Assembly: GCF_013055795.1 (NCBI RefSeq)
Contig: NZ_JABETO010000016.1
Location: forward strand, 84,871-148,870
Origin: Streptomyces sp. I05A-00742
GTDB taxonomy: Bacteria > Actinomycetota > Actinomycetes > Streptomycetales > Streptomycetaceae
DNA: 64,000 nt
Direction of reading: 5' to 3'
Below are positions 1-8,252 of this stretch, one piece after another. The notes below the pieces were generated by a model, which had not been told where the DNA came from, did not search any database, and saw only the letters and a list, made by a program, of their open reading frames with translations. How positions within the stretch are numbered: the stretch's first letter is position 1; every line of letters starts with the position of its first letter. Both the position numbers and the translations under genes were made by a program.

Positions 1-668
1 CCCAGCCCGGGCCCTCGGTGTGGACCGTCGTCGGCACCGGGCTCGTCGCCCTGGCGGCGGTCTCCGCGCCCCGGGTCTGGCGGGTGACGCGGAACGCCGT
101 CACCATCGCCCACGAGGGCGGCCACGGACTGGTCGCGCTGCTCAGCGGCCGGACCCTGGACGGCATCCGGCTCCACTCGGACACCTCGGGGCTGACCGTC
201 TCGCGCGGCAAGCCCACCGGGTTCGGCATGATCCTGACCGCGGTGGCCGGCTACCCCGCTCCCTCGCTGCTCGGCCTCGCCGGCGCCTGGGCGCTGTCCA
301 CCGGGCACGTCACCGCGCTGCTGTGGGTCGCGGCGGCGCTGCTGGCCGCCATGCTGGTGATGATCCGCAACGCGTACGGCGCCCTGACGGTGGTGCTCGC
401 CGGAGCGGCCTTCGTCCTGGTCTCCTGGCTGGCGGGGCCCGAGGTGCGGGCGGCGTTCGCCTACGGGGTGGTGTGGTTCCTGCTGCTGGGGGGCGTGCGG
501 CCGGGCTTCGAGCTCCAGCGCAAGCGCCGGCACGGCCGGGCGGCGGACTCCGACGCGGACCAGCTCGGCCGGCTGACGGGTGTGACGCCGGTGCTGTGGC
601 TGCTCTTCTTCCACGTGGTGTCCCTGGCCGCGCTGCTGGGCGGCGGCCGCTGGCTGCTCCGGGCGTGA
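1..668 (+). CDS. M50-type metallopeptidase (5' end outside window)
   Basis: Integral-membrane zinc protease-like protein of the site-2 protease/M50 group, probably acting in the cytoplasmic membrane on unknown substrates. The visible part has several hydrophobic segments and an HEGGH motif (HExxH type) close to the left edge, the expected zinc ligand and catalytic glutamate site. The frame is open back to the first bases of the window. The GTG at position 18 has no visible ribosome binding site, so the true start probably lies upstream. Homologues in Streptomyces are usually slightly longer. It reads towards aroA with about 70 bases between. Substrate and role are unknown. Confidence 0.75.
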   Translation, partial: QPGPSVWTVVGTGLVALAAVSAPRVWRVTRNAVTIAHEGGHGLVALLSGRTLDGIRLHSDTSGLTVSRGKPTGFGMILTAVAGYPAPSLLGLAGAWALSTGHVTALLWVAAALLAAMLVMIRNAYGALTVVLAGAAFVLVSWLAGPEVRAAFAYGVVWFLLLGGVRPGFELQRKRRHGRAADSDADQLGRLTGVTPVLWLLFFHVVSLAALLGGGRWLLRA

Positions 669-738
669 GCCGGAGGGCGCCCGGGCACGGGCGCCGCGGG
701 CCCGTTCGCCGCCCCCGGTGAGGCCGTAAGGTAAGGGC

Positions 739-2103
739 ATGACCCCGAGCCCCGCGCCCTCCGACCTCTGGCCCGCTCCCACCGCGACCGGGGCCGTCGA
801 CGCGACCGTCACCGTGCCCGGCTCCAAGTCGGTCACCAACCGCGGCCTCGTCCTCGCCGCCCTCGCCGCCGAGCCGGGCTGGCTGCGCCGCCCGCTGCGC
901 TCCCGCGACACCCTGCTGATGGCGGAGGCGCTGCGCGCCATGGGCGTGGGCATCGAGGAGACCGTCTCCTCCAGCTCCGAGGGCGACCGGGACGGCTCCG
1001 GGGAGGCGTGGCGGGTGATCCCCGCCCAGCTGCACGGCCCGGCCACGGTGGACGTCGGCAACGCGGGCACGGTCATGCGCTTCCTGCCGCCCGTGGCGGC
1101 GCTCTCCGACGGCCCGGTGCGCTTCGACGGCGATCCGCGCAGCTACGAGCGCCCGCTGCACGGTGTCATCGACGCGCTGCGCGCCCTGGGCGCCCGCATC
1201 GACGACAACGACCGCGGCGCGCTGCCGCTCACCGTGCACGGCGCGGGGGCGCTGGAGGGCGGTCCCGTGGAGATCGACGCCTCGTCGTCCTCCCAGTTCG
1301 TGAGCGCGCTGCTGCTCTCCGGCTCGCGGTTCAACCAGGGCGTCGAGGTGCGGCACATCGGCTCTGCACTGCCCTCGCTGCCGCACATCCGGATGACGGT
1401 CGAGATGCTGCGCGCCGCCGGCGCCCAGGTGGACACCCCCGAGTCGGGCGGCGAGCCGGACGTGTGGCGGGTCTCCCCCAGCGCGCTGCTGGGCCGCGAC
1501 CTGGTCGTGGAGCCGGACCTGTCCAACGCGGCGCCGTTCCTGGCGGCGGCCCTGGTGACCGGCGGCCGGGTCACCATCCCGGACTGGCCCGAGCGCACCA
1601 CGCAGCCCGGTGACGCGCTGCGCGACATCTTCACCGCCATGGGCGGCAGCTGCGAACTGACGGACGCGGGCCTGACCTTCACCGGCACCGGCCGGATCAC
1701 CGGCATCGACGCGGACCTGCACGAGGTCGGCGAACTGACCCCGGTGATCGCCGCGGTCGCCGCGCTCGCCGACTCGGAGTCCGAGCTGCGCGGGATCGCC
1801 CATCTGCGGCTGCACGAGACGGACCGGCTCGCCGCGCTGGCCAAGGAGATCAACGAGCTCGGCGGCGACGTCACCGAGACCGCCGACGGCCTGCGCATCC
1901 GCCCGCGTCCGCTGCACGGGGGCGTCTTCCACACCTACGAGGACCACCGGCTGGCCACCGCCGCGGCGGTGCTCGGCCTCACCGTTCCGGGCGTCCGGGT
2001 GGAGAACGTGGCGACCACCGCCAAGACCCTGCCCGACTTCCCGGAACTCTGGAACGGAATGCTCGGATCCGCCGCGGGGGCGACGACGGCGCCGAGAGCC
2101 TGA
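739..2103 (+). CDS. aroA: 3-phosphoshikimate 1-carboxyvinyltransferase (EPSP synthase)
   Basis: Sixth step of the shikimate pathway: joins shikimate-3-phosphate and phosphoenolpyruvate to give EPSP; cytosolic. At 454 residues it fits the two-domain inside-out alpha/beta barrel family. Visible signatures are GSKSVTNR near residue 27 (substrate-binding lysine/serine), [12 protein letters not shown] near residue 110, and [12 protein letters not shown] with HRLATAAA near the C-terminus. The ATG is preceded by AAGGTAAGGG. Only 17 bases separate it from rsgA, so co-transcription is likely. No truncation or frameshift is seen. Confidence 0.97.
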   Translation: MTPSPAPSDLWPAPTATGAVDATVTVPGSKSVTNRGLVLAALAAEPGWLRRPLRSRDTLLMAEALRAMGVGIEETVSSSSEGDRDGSGEAWRVIPAQLHGPATVDVGNAGTVMRFLPPVAALSDGPVRFDGDPRSYERPLHGVIDALRALGARIDDNDRGALPLTVHGAGALEGGPVEIDASSSSQFVSALLLSGSRFNQGVEVRHIGSALPSLPHIRMTVEMLRAAGAQVDTPESGGEPDVWRVSPSALLGRDLVVEPDLSNAAPFLAAALVTGGRVTIPDWPERTTQPGDALRDIFTAMGGSCELTDAGLTFTGTGRITGIDADLHEVGELTPVIAAVAALADSESELRGIAHLRLHETDRLAALAKEINELGGDVTETADGLRIRPRPLHGGVFHTYEDHRLATAAAVLGLTVPGVRVENVATTAKTLPDFPELWNGMLGSAAGATTAPRA

Positions 2104-2120
2104 GAGACCCGGGAACACCC

Positions 2121-3131
2121 ATGCGCCGCTACGGCAAGAACACCGACGAGGACGACGTCCGCGTCCGCCCCAACCGCAAGGGCAACCGCCCGCGGACGAC
2201 CATCCGCCCCAAGCACGAGGACGCCTCCGAGGGCTTCGTCCTCACCGTCGACCGCGGCCGGCTGACCGTCCTCGTCGAGGACCGGGTCATCCTGGCCATG
2301 AAGGCCCGCGAGCTGGGCCGCAAGGGCGTCGTCGTCGGCGACCAGGTCGCGGTCGTCGGCGACCTCAGCGGCAAGAAGGACACCCTGGCCCGGATCGTCC
2401 GGGTCGAGGAGCGCCGTTCGGTGCTGCGCAGGACGGCCGACGACACCGACCCGTTCGAACGGGTCGTGGTCGCCAACGCCGACCAGCTGGCCATCGTCAC
2501 CGCCCTGGCCGACCCCGAGCCGCGCCCCCGGCTCATCGACCGCTGCCTCGTGGCGGCGTACGACGCGGGGCTGGAGCCGCTGCTCGTCCTGACGAAGTCG
2601 GACCTCGCTCCGGCCGAAAAACTGATGGAGTCGTACGGCGCGCTGGGCGTCCCGTACGTGGTCACCAACCGCGAGGAGCTGGCCGACGGCGCGGCCGCCG
2701 ACGCGGTCCGCGAGCGGCTCTCGGGTCGCGTCACGGCGTTCGTCGGGCACTCGGGCGTCGGCAAGACCACGTTGGTCAACGCGCTCGTCCCGGACCACCA
2801 GCGGGCCACCGGTCACGTCAACGCCGTCACCGGCCGGGGCCGCCACACCACCACGTCCGCGCTGGCCCTGCCGCTGCCTGGGGGAAGCTCCGGCTGGGTG
2901 ATCGACACCCCGGGCGTCCGGTCGTTCGGGCTCCACCACGTCGACCCGTCGCGCGTCATCCTCGCCTTCCCCGACCTGGTGCCGGGCACCGAGAACTGCC
3001 CGCGCGCGTGCAGCCACGACGAACAGGACTGCGCGCTGGACCAGTGGGTCGCGGACGGGCACGCCGATCCGCAGCGGCTCTACTCGCTGCGACGACTTCT
3101 GGCCACCCGGGAGCGGCGCGAAGGCGACTGA
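2121..3131 (+). CDS. rsgA: Ribosome small-subunit-dependent GTPase A
   Basis: Circularly permuted GTPase that acts in late 30S subunit maturation. An OB-fold-like N-terminal third is followed by the permuted G domain: TKSDL (G4) comes before GHSGVGKTTL (G1), then DTPG (G3). The C-terminal zinc-binding region has cysteines in CPRACSHDEQDC. The 336-residue length is normal for the family. It sits immediately after aroA, as in other Streptomyces. The basic N-terminal tail (MRRYGKNTDED...) is typical of actinobacterial members. Confidence 0.96.
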   Translation: MRRYGKNTDEDDVRVRPNRKGNRPRTTIRPKHEDASEGFVLTVDRGRLTVLVEDRVILAMKARELGRKGVVVGDQVAVVGDLSGKKDTLARIVRVEERRSVLRRTADDTDPFERVVVANADQLAIVTALADPEPRPRLIDRCLVAAYDAGLEPLLVLTKSDLAPAEKLMESYGALGVPYVVTNREELADGAAADAVRERLSGRVTAFVGHSGVGKTTLVNALVPDHQRATGHVNAVTGRGRHTTTSALALPLPGGSSGWVIDTPGVRSFGLHHVDPSRVILAFPDLVPGTENCPRACSHDEQDCALDQWVADGHADPQRLYSLRRLLATRERREGD

Positions 3132-3216
3132 TCGCCTACGTTTGCGAATGACCGCCAATGGCAAGTGCATCAGCACCGGGACGGACGGGGCGGTCGACGA
3201 CGCGGGAGGCAATCTG

Positions 3217-3540
3217 ATGGCGTGGCTGCTGGTCGTGGTCGCCGGACTTCTCGAAACCGGCTTCGCCGTCTGTCTCAAACTCTCGCACGGGTTCACCCGG
3301 CTGTGGCCGACGATCGCCTTCGCCTGCTTCGCGCTCGGCAGCTTCGGGCTGCTGACGCTCTCCCTGCGGAAGCTCGACGTGGGCCCGGCCTACGCGGTGT
3401 GGACCGGCATCGGCGCGGCCGGGACGGCGATCTACGGAATGGTCTTCCTCGACGACCTGGTCTCCACACTGAAGCTGGTCTCGATCGCCTTCGTGATCGT
3501 CGGGGTGATCGGGCTCCAGCTGTCGGGTTCGGCGCACTGA
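3217..3540 (+). CDS. Small multidrug resistance family exporter (Gdx/SugE-like)
   Basis: A 107-residue protein with four hydrophobic segments, the size of SMR dimeric transporters. The membrane-embedded glutamate is in AGLLETGFAVCLKLSHGFTRLWP near residue 13; the LKxSHGFTRLWP pattern is closer to guanidinium exporters (Gdx/SugE) than to EmrE. I chose the internal ATG because a GGGAGG-like site lies 7-8 bases upstream; an in-frame start at 3142 would add a non-hydrophobic N-terminus. A single SMR gene implies a homodimer. The substrate assignment is inference from the motif. Confidence 0.85.
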   Translation: MAWLLVVVAGLLETGFAVCLKLSHGFTRLWPTIAFACFALGSFGLLTLSLRKLDVGPAYAVWTGIGAAGTAIYGMVFLDDLVSTLKLVSIAFVIVGVIGLQLSGSAH

Positions 3541-3560
3541 CGCTCCCGGGGCCCGGAGGC

Positions 3561-4190
3561 TCACCCCTCCCCGTCGCCGACGAGCGCCCTGACCACGTCG
3601 GCCACCTCTTCAGCGGCCTCCACGTCGGACGCCCCCGGGGCGATCACGTACGACAGGATCATCCGGACGGCGGCCTCACAGGCCCGCCGCAGGGGCTCCG
3701 GATCCGGCGCCCGCGCCGTCCGGCCGGCCGCGCCGGCCGTGCTGTTGACGACGCGTTCCATCAGCGCGGCGGGCGTCGGGGCGCCCCGCGCCGTCATGGG
3801 TGACGGCGGGGTGCGCGGCGCCGGCACGGCGGGGGCCGCCTGGACGGGCAGCCGCTCGCCGCGGCAGCCGGTGAGCACCGCGCGCACCAGCGGGTTGGCC
3901 CGCGCGGCGCGCAGCGTCCACACGGCCGTCGCCGCGCAGCAGTCCCCGGCGTCGGCGTCACCATGGGCGGTGGCGTCGGCCAGTGAGCGTTCGACGCCGG
4001 TCAGGAAGGTCTCCGCCTCGCGTCGCACCAGGGCGCGGGCCAGACCGTCCTTGCTGCCGAATTCGTTGTAGAGGGTCTGCCGGGACACCCCGGCGGCGGC
4101 CGCCACGTCGACCATCCGGACCCCGTGCCAGGGGCGGGTGCCGAGCGCCGTGTAGGCCGCGTCCAACAGGAGCTCTCGTGCCGCGGGCAT
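3561..4190 (-). CDS. TetR family transcriptional regulator
   Basis: A 209-residue TetR-type repressor. The N-terminal helix-turn-helix is clear (VDVAAAAGVSRQTLYNEFGSKDGLARA, residues about 27-53). The C-terminal ligand domain is divergent and contains a proline/alanine-rich stretch around residues 115-145. It is convergent with the SMR gene (20 bases between stops) and divergent from hisN. The obvious candidate target is its own promoter and possibly the SMR pump, but no operator was identified. The start ATG is the one directly before the conserved helix; the frame continues open upstream without a better start. Confidence 0.88.
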   Translation of the reverse strand: MPAARELLLDAAYTALGTRPWHGVRMVDVAAAAGVSRQTLYNEFGSKDGLARALVRREAETFLTGVERSLADATAHGDADAGDCCAATAVWTLRAARANPLVRAVLTGCRGERLPVQAAPAVPAPRTPPSPMTARGAPTPAALMERVVNSTAGAAGRTARAPDPEPLRRACEAAVRMILSYVIAPGASDVEAAEEVADVVRALVGDGEG

Positions 4191-4302
4191 CGTCGCCTCC
4201 CGGGCCTTGCGGCCGCACGACGGTTGTGGCCACAGAATTGACGCACCACCAGACGGTGTCAAGAGCCCGGGCGGGCCGCACGTGCACAGGCGGGGGCCGC
4301 GG

Positions 4303-4308
4303 GTAGTG
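4303..4308 (+). promoter_or_regulatory. Probable -10 element of hisN (leaderless-type)
   Basis: TAGTGT matches the TANNNT -10 pattern and ends 8 bases before the hisN ATG, with no Shine-Dalgarno sequence between. This spacing suggests transcription starts at or next to the ATG, a common arrangement in Streptomyces. A -35 element is not convincing. Confidence 0.45.
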
Positions 4309-4316
4309 TTCCTGGT

Positions 4317-5123
4317 ATGTCCGACTACCACGATGATCTGCGCCTGGCCCATGTCCTGGCGGACGCCGCCGACGCGGCGACCATGGACCGGTTCAAGGCC
4401 CTCGACCTCAAGGTCGAGACCAAACCGGACATGACCCCGGTGAGCGAGGCGGACAAGGCCGCCGAGGAGCTGATCCGCGGTCACCTCCAGCGGGCCCGGC
4501 CCCGCGACGCCGTGCTCGGCGAGGAGTTCGGCGGCGAGGGCCTCGGCCCGCGCCGCTGGGTCATCGACCCGATCGACGGCACCAAGAACTATGTGCGCGG
4601 GGTGCCCGTGTGGGCGACGCTGATCTCCCTCATGGTGCAGACGGAGTACGAGGGCCGCATCGACTACCAGCCGGTCGTCGGCGTGGTGTCGGCCCCCGCC
4701 CTCGGCCGCCGCTGGTGGGCGGTGAAGGGCTCGGGCGCGTACACGGGCCGCAGCCTGACCTCGGCCACACGGCTGAGCGTCTCGAAGGTCGAGCGCATGG
4801 CGGACGCGTCGTTCGCCTACTCCTCGCTCTCGGGCTGGGAGGAGCGCGGGATGCTGCCCGGCTTCCTGGACCTGACGCGGGAGTGCTGGCGGACGCGCGG
4901 CTACGGCGATTTCTGGCCGTACATGATGGTCGCGGAGGGCTCGGTGGACATCTGCGCGGAGCCGGAGCTGTCGCTGTGGGACATGGCGGCGAACGTCGTC
5001 ATCGTCGAGGAGGCCGGGGGCCGGTTCACGGGTCTCGACGGGCGCAGGGGGCCGCACAGCGGGAACGCCGCCGCGTCGAACGGGCTGCTCCACGACGAAC
5101 TGCTGGGGTATCTGCGCACCTGA
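4317..5123 (+). CDS. hisN: Histidinol-phosphatase, inositol monophosphatase type
   Basis: Likely catalyses the penultimate histidine step (histidinol phosphate to histidinol). At 268 residues it belongs to the inositol monophosphatase superfamily, with the metal-binding signatures GEEFGG (residue about 65), WVIDPIDGTKNY (about 80-92) and ELSLWDMAAN (about 218-227). Actinobacteria use this IMPase-type enzyme in place of a HisB phosphatase. The aroA-rsgA-hisN neighbourhood is the usual Streptomyces one, which supports hisN over a generic inositol phosphatase. Confidence 0.9.
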   Translation: MSDYHDDLRLAHVLADAADAATMDRFKALDLKVETKPDMTPVSEADKAAEELIRGHLQRARPRDAVLGEEFGGEGLGPRRWVIDPIDGTKNYVRGVPVWATLISLMVQTEYEGRIDYQPVVGVVSAPALGRRWWAVKGSGAYTGRSLTSATRLSVSKVERMADASFAYSSLSGWEERGMLPGFLDLTRECWRTRGYGDFWPYMMVAEGSVDICAEPELSLWDMAANVVIVEEAGGRFTGLDGRRGPHSGNAAASNGLLHDELLGYLRT

Positions 5124-5338
5124 GGCACCGCCGTTTCCCGGGACGGGCCGTTCCGGGGAGCGGTGCCTTCGACTCCGGGGTACGGGGCGTCCGTCCGAGT
5201 ACCCGAAACCTCCAAGGAGTCGTAAAAAATTGGTAAAGCGACCCTCTTTGACCCCCTTCCCCGGCGCAACCCCCCGTGCCACGCTGTCGACGAGCTTGTG
5301 AACGTGTGAATCCCACACTCGCAGGAGGTGGCTCCCCC

Positions 5339-5749
5339 ATGCTCGTCCGCGACGTCATGAGCACGATCGTCCTCACCATCGGTCCGGCACACACCCTCCG
5401 ACAGGCCGCCCGCCTGATGTCCGCGCGGAGGATCGGCGCCGCCGTCGTCCTCGATCCCGACACCAGCGGACTCGGCATCCTCACCGAGCGGGACATCCTC
5501 AACGCGCTCGGGGCGGGCCACGATCCGGACCGGGAGACCGCCCACGCGCACACCACCGCGGACATCGTCTTCGCGACGCCGGAGTGGACGCTGGAGGAGG
5601 CGGCCACCGCCATGACGCGCGGCGAGTTCCGGCACCTGATCGTCCTCGACGGCCACGAGGCCGTGGGCATCGTCTCGGTCCGCGACGTCATACGCTGCTG
5701 GGTGGCGCGCTCCGGACTCCGTCCGGAGGGGGCCGCGCTGACGGCGTGA
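5339..5749 (+). CDS. Two-CBS-domain protein
   Basis: A 136-residue stand-alone CBS pair (residues about 5-60 and 70-125), beginning with the typical LVRDVMSTIVLTIGP and repeating the GILTERD / GIVSVRD elements. Such proteins bind adenosine nucleotides and may sense energy charge; the partner here is unknown. AGGAGG lies 10 bases before the ATG. Upstream (about 5300-5318) a GTGTG-N5-CACAC inverted repeat could be regulatory. It is convergent with the catalase gene across a shared terminator. Confidence 0.85.
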   Translation: MLVRDVMSTIVLTIGPAHTLRQAARLMSARRIGAAVVLDPDTSGLGILTERDILNALGAGHDPDRETAHAHTTADIVFATPEWTLEEAATAMTRGEFRHLIVLDGHEAVGIVSVRDVIRCWVARSGLRPEGAALTA

Positions 5750-5755
5750 CGGCAG

Positions 5756-5794
5756 CCGGAGAGGCCGGAGCCCCATGGCGTCCGGCCTCTCCGG
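5756..5794. terminator. Bidirectional terminator between CBS gene and catalase
   Basis: A perfect 14-bp stem (CCGGAGAGGCCGGA / TCCGGCCTCTCCGG) with an 11-base loop, followed on the plus strand by TTCTTA. It sits between two convergent stop codons and can serve both transcripts. Confidence 0.8.
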
Positions 5795-5811
5795 TTCTTA
5801 CGGCAAGCGCC

Positions 5812-7287
5812 CTAGCCGCGCAGGGCCTGGACCGCGGCCTCCAGCCGCTTGCCGTAGTCGGGGTCCGCCTGGCGGAAGTTGTCGATCGCCCGCTCGGCGA
5901 TGTCGTCGCGCGACACCTTGGCGATGAAGCCCGCGAGGTTGGCGATCAGACGGCCCTTCTCCTCCTCCGACATCAGCCGGTAGAGGTTGCCCGCCTGGAC
6001 GAAGTCGTTGTCCTCGGCGTGCGACGGGGTGGCGATGTTTCCGGTGACACCGGTGACGGGGCTCGGCTGCCAGAGCGGCCGGCCGGTCTGGACCGGGCCG
6101 CCGAAGCTGTTCGGCTCGTAGTTCTTCGCCCTGCCGTGCCGGCCGTCGTAGGCCAGGCCGTCCCGGCCGTAGTTCCGGGCCGTGGTGGCGTGCGGACGGT
6201 TCACCGGCAACTGGTCGGCGTTGATGCCGACGCGGTAGCGGTGGGCGTCCGCGTAGGCGAAGAGCCGGCCCTGGAGCATCTTGTCCGGGGACGGGCCGAT
6301 GCCGGGCACGAAGTGGGCCGGCGAGAAGGCCGACTGCTCGACCTCGGCGAAGATGTTGTCCGGGTTGCGGTTGAGCTCCAGCTTGCCGAACTCGACGACC
6401 GGGTAGTCGGCGTGCGGCCACACCTTGGTCAGGTCGAACGGGTTGAAGCGGTAGGTCGCCGCCTCGGCCGCCGGCATGATCTGCACGCCCACGGTCCAGG
6501 TCGGGAAGTCACCGCGCTCGATGGCCTCGCGCAGGTCGCGCTGGTGGGAGTCGGGGTCCTCACCGGCGAGGCGGTTGGCCTCCTCCTGCGTGAGGTTCTT
6601 GATGCCCTGGTCCGTCTTGAAGTGGTACCTGACCCAGAAGACCTCGCCGGCCTCGTTGTTCCACTGGAAGGTGTGCGAACCGAAGCCGTCCATGTGGCGG
6701 TAGGACGCCGGGATGCCGCGGTCGCCGAACAGCCAGGTCACCTGGTGGGTGGCCTCCGGCGACAGCCCCCAGAAGTCCCAGACGTTGTCCGCCTCCTGCG
6801 AGCCCGTGTAGGGGTCGCGCTTCTGGGTGTGGATGAAGTCGGGGAACTTGATGGCATCCCGGATGAAGAAGATCGGGGTGTTGTTGCCGACGAGGTCGTA
6901 GTTGCCCTCCTCGGTGTAGAACTTCAGCGCAAAACCGCGCGGGTCGCGCACCGCGTCCGCCGAGCCGAGGCTGCCGGCCACAGTGGAGAAGCGCAGGAAC
7001 GTCTCCGTCTCCTTGCCGACCTGGGACAGGAAGTTCGCCCTGGTCCAGCGGGAGACGTCCGCCGTCACGGTGAAGGTGCCGTAGGCGCCGGCGCCTCGGG
7101 CGTGCACCACGCGCTCCGGGATCCGCTCGCGGTTGAAGTGCGCGAGCTTCTCCACCAGCAGCTGGTCCTGCACCAGGACGGGGCCACCGATGCCCGCGGT
7201 CTCGCTGTTCTGGTTGTCCGCGACCGGAGCTCCGGACTCCGTGGTCAGCGGGCCCGTCGTGGAAATGGCCTCGTCCTGAACCGACAC
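5812..7287 (-). CDS. katA: Monofunctional heme catalase
   Basis: Decomposes hydrogen peroxide in the cytosol. About 491 residues, a small-subunit clade length. The active-site histidine is in [13 protein letters not shown], the asparagine in [17 protein letters not shown], and the proximal heme tyrosine in [15 protein letters not shown] chose the GTG giving VSVQDEAIS because GGAGG lies 5 bases upstream; a second in-frame GTG at 7359 would add 24 Arg-rich residues and overlaps the operator region. It is divergent from a Fur-family repressor, the same arrangement as catA-catR in Streptomyces coelicolor, so peroxide-inducible derepression is the likely control. Confidence 0.95.
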   Translation of the reverse strand: MSVQDEAISTTGPLTTESGAPVADNQNSETAGIGGPVLVQDQLLVEKLAHFNRERIPERVVHARGAGAYGTFTVTADVSRWTRANFLSQVGKETETFLRFSTVAGSLGSADAVRDPRGFALKFYTEEGNYDLVGNNTPIFFIRDAIKFPDFIHTQKRDPYTGSQEADNVWDFWGLSPEATHQVTWLFGDRGIPASYRHMDGFGSHTFQWNNEAGEVFWVRYHFKTDQGIKNLTQEEANRLAGEDPDSHQRDLREAIERGDFPTWTVGVQIMPAAEAATYRFNPFDLTKVWPHADYPVVEFGKLELNRNPDNIFAEVEQSAFSPAHFVPGIGPSPDKMLQGRLFAYADAHRYRVGINADQLPVNRPHATTARNYGRDGLAYDGRHGRAKNYEPNSFGGPVQTGRPLWQPSPVTGVTGNIATPSHAEDNDFVQAGNLYRLMSEEEKGRLIANLAGFIAKVSRDDIAERAIDNFRQADPDYGKRLEAAVQALRG

Positions 7288-7363
7288 GTACGCCTCCGTC
7301 TTCTCGGTCCTGCCCGCCCGGCCGGTCCTCCTCGGCCCTGCGGCGAGATCGATCCTCACATTG

Positions 7364-7378
7364 GACTTTGTCTAAGTC
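7364..7378. promoter_or_regulatory. Candidate CatR/Fur-type operator between katA and catR
   Basis: GACTT-N5-AAGTC is a perfect inverted repeat in an unusually AT-rich stretch between two divergent genes, flanked by TTG and AAG. It resembles Fur-superfamily operators. It overlaps the expected katA promoter or leader and lies about 85 bases before the regulator start, so one site could control both genes. The assignment is by position and symmetry, not by a tested consensus. Confidence 0.6.
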
Positions 7379-7463
7379 AAGATGGAAGTGACATAAAAAC
7401 CGGATCCAGTGATGGACGGCAGCCGCTGCTAGGCTGGTCCTATCTGACTGATGGGTGAATGGC

Positions 7464-7880
7464 ATGAGTGACCTGCTGGAACGGCTCCGAGGACGCGGCT
7501 GGCGGCTGACCGCGCAGCGGCGCGTCGTCGCCGAGGTGCTCGACGGGGACCATGTGCACTACACCGCCGACGAAGTGCACGCCAAGGCGACCGAACGGCT
7601 GCCGGAGATCTCGCGCGCGACGGTCTACAACACGCTCGGGGAGCTGGTCTCGCTCGGCGAGATCATCGAGGTGAGCACCGACGGGCGGGCCAAGCGCTAC
7701 GACCCGAACGCCCACCACGCGCACCAGCACCTGGTGTGCTCCCGCTGCGGCACCATCCGCGACGTGCACCCCGCCGGGGACCTCCTCGCCGGGCTGCCGA
7801 CGGAGGAGCGCTTCGGGTTCCAGGTGTCCGCGGTCGAGGTGACCTACCGGGGCCTGTGCCCGGGCTGCTCGGACGGGTGA
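7464..7880 (+). CDS. catR: Fur-family peroxide-responsive repressor (CatR-like)
   Basis: A 138-residue Fur superfamily protein: winged helix at the N-terminus (LTAQRRVVAEVLDG, YTADEVH, ISRATVYNTLGELV), then a dimerisation/metal domain with HHAHQH and two CxxC motifs (CSRC near residue 93, CPGC near the end) for a structural zinc. The histidine-rich regulatory site fits PerR/CatR metal-catalysed oxidation sensing. I took the ATG giving MSDLLERLRGRGWRLT; an alternative GTG lies three codons upstream. It probably represses katA and itself. Confidence 0.88.
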   Translation: MSDLLERLRGRGWRLTAQRRVVAEVLDGDHVHYTADEVHAKATERLPEISRATVYNTLGELVSLGEIIEVSTDGRAKRYDPNAHHAHQHLVCSRCGTIRDVHPAGDLLAGLPTEERFGFQVSAVEVTYRGLCPGCSDG

Positions 7881-7951
7881 CGGGCGACGGGCGCCCGGAA
7901 GGGTGCCCGTTCGGGTGACGGAGCCGCAGGCATGCGCGCCCGGACAGCACA

Positions 7952-7980
7952 AAGGCCCGGATCTTGGAGATCCGGGCCTT
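7952..7980 (-). terminator. Terminator downstream of initiator tRNA copy 1
   Basis: A perfect 13-bp stem (AAGGCCCGGATCT / AGATCCGGGCCTT) with a 3-base loop. Read on the minus strand it directly follows the tRNA 3' end and is followed by TTTGTG, a short U-run. It may also stop transcripts coming from catR. Confidence 0.8.
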
Positions 7981-7987
7981 CGAAGAG

Positions 7988-8061
7988 TAGCGGGGACAGG
8001 ATTTGAACCTGCGACCTCTGGGTTATGAGCCCAGCGAGCTACCGAGCTGCTCCACCCCGCG
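7988..8061 (-). tRNA. Initiator tRNA-fMet (CAT), copy 1
   Basis: The reverse strand folds as a 74-base cloverleaf, CGCGGGG... to ...CCCCGCTA, with anticodon CAT in GGGCTCATAACCC. Initiator hallmarks are the unpaired first base of the acceptor stem (C1 opposite U72) and three consecutive G-C pairs in the anticodon stem (GGG/CCC). The T arm is GCAGG TTCAAAT CCTGT. CCA is not encoded. The sequence appears identical to the copy at 10475-10548. Confidence 0.95.
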
Positions 8062-8182
8062 TCGGTAGGTCAATCTTAACCCGGTCACGGCTCCGCGCGC
8101 AAACGGGTGATCCTGGGGTGGCGTGCGGGGTCGGCTGCGTGCGGTGCGTGGGCACCCCGGCGGGGCGTCGGGGGCCGCGGGC

Positions 8183-8252
8183 ACGGCCTCCCAGGGGAAC
8201 CGCGGGACGGCCCCCGAGGGGACCGCGGTACGGCCTCCGAGGGGCCGCGATC
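8183..8252. repeat. 23-24 bp tandem repeat, three copies
   Basis: Three degenerate units starting ACGGCCTCC, ACGGCCCCC and ACGGCCTCC, each continuing with a GAGGGG-type core then CCGCG. They lie directly downstream of the Sel1-repeat gene and run into its stop codon. Confidence 0.6.

Noticed and set aside
3132-3216. Guanidine riboswitch before the SMR gene
   Set aside because: ACGG and ACGA occur, but I could not pair them into the two ACGR-loop hairpins of the guanidine-II type, nor see the guanidine-III consensus.
7988-8061. tRNA as an integration site for a mobile element
   Set aside because: The second tRNA copy is complete with its own terminator, and no integrase or excisionase lies between the two copies.
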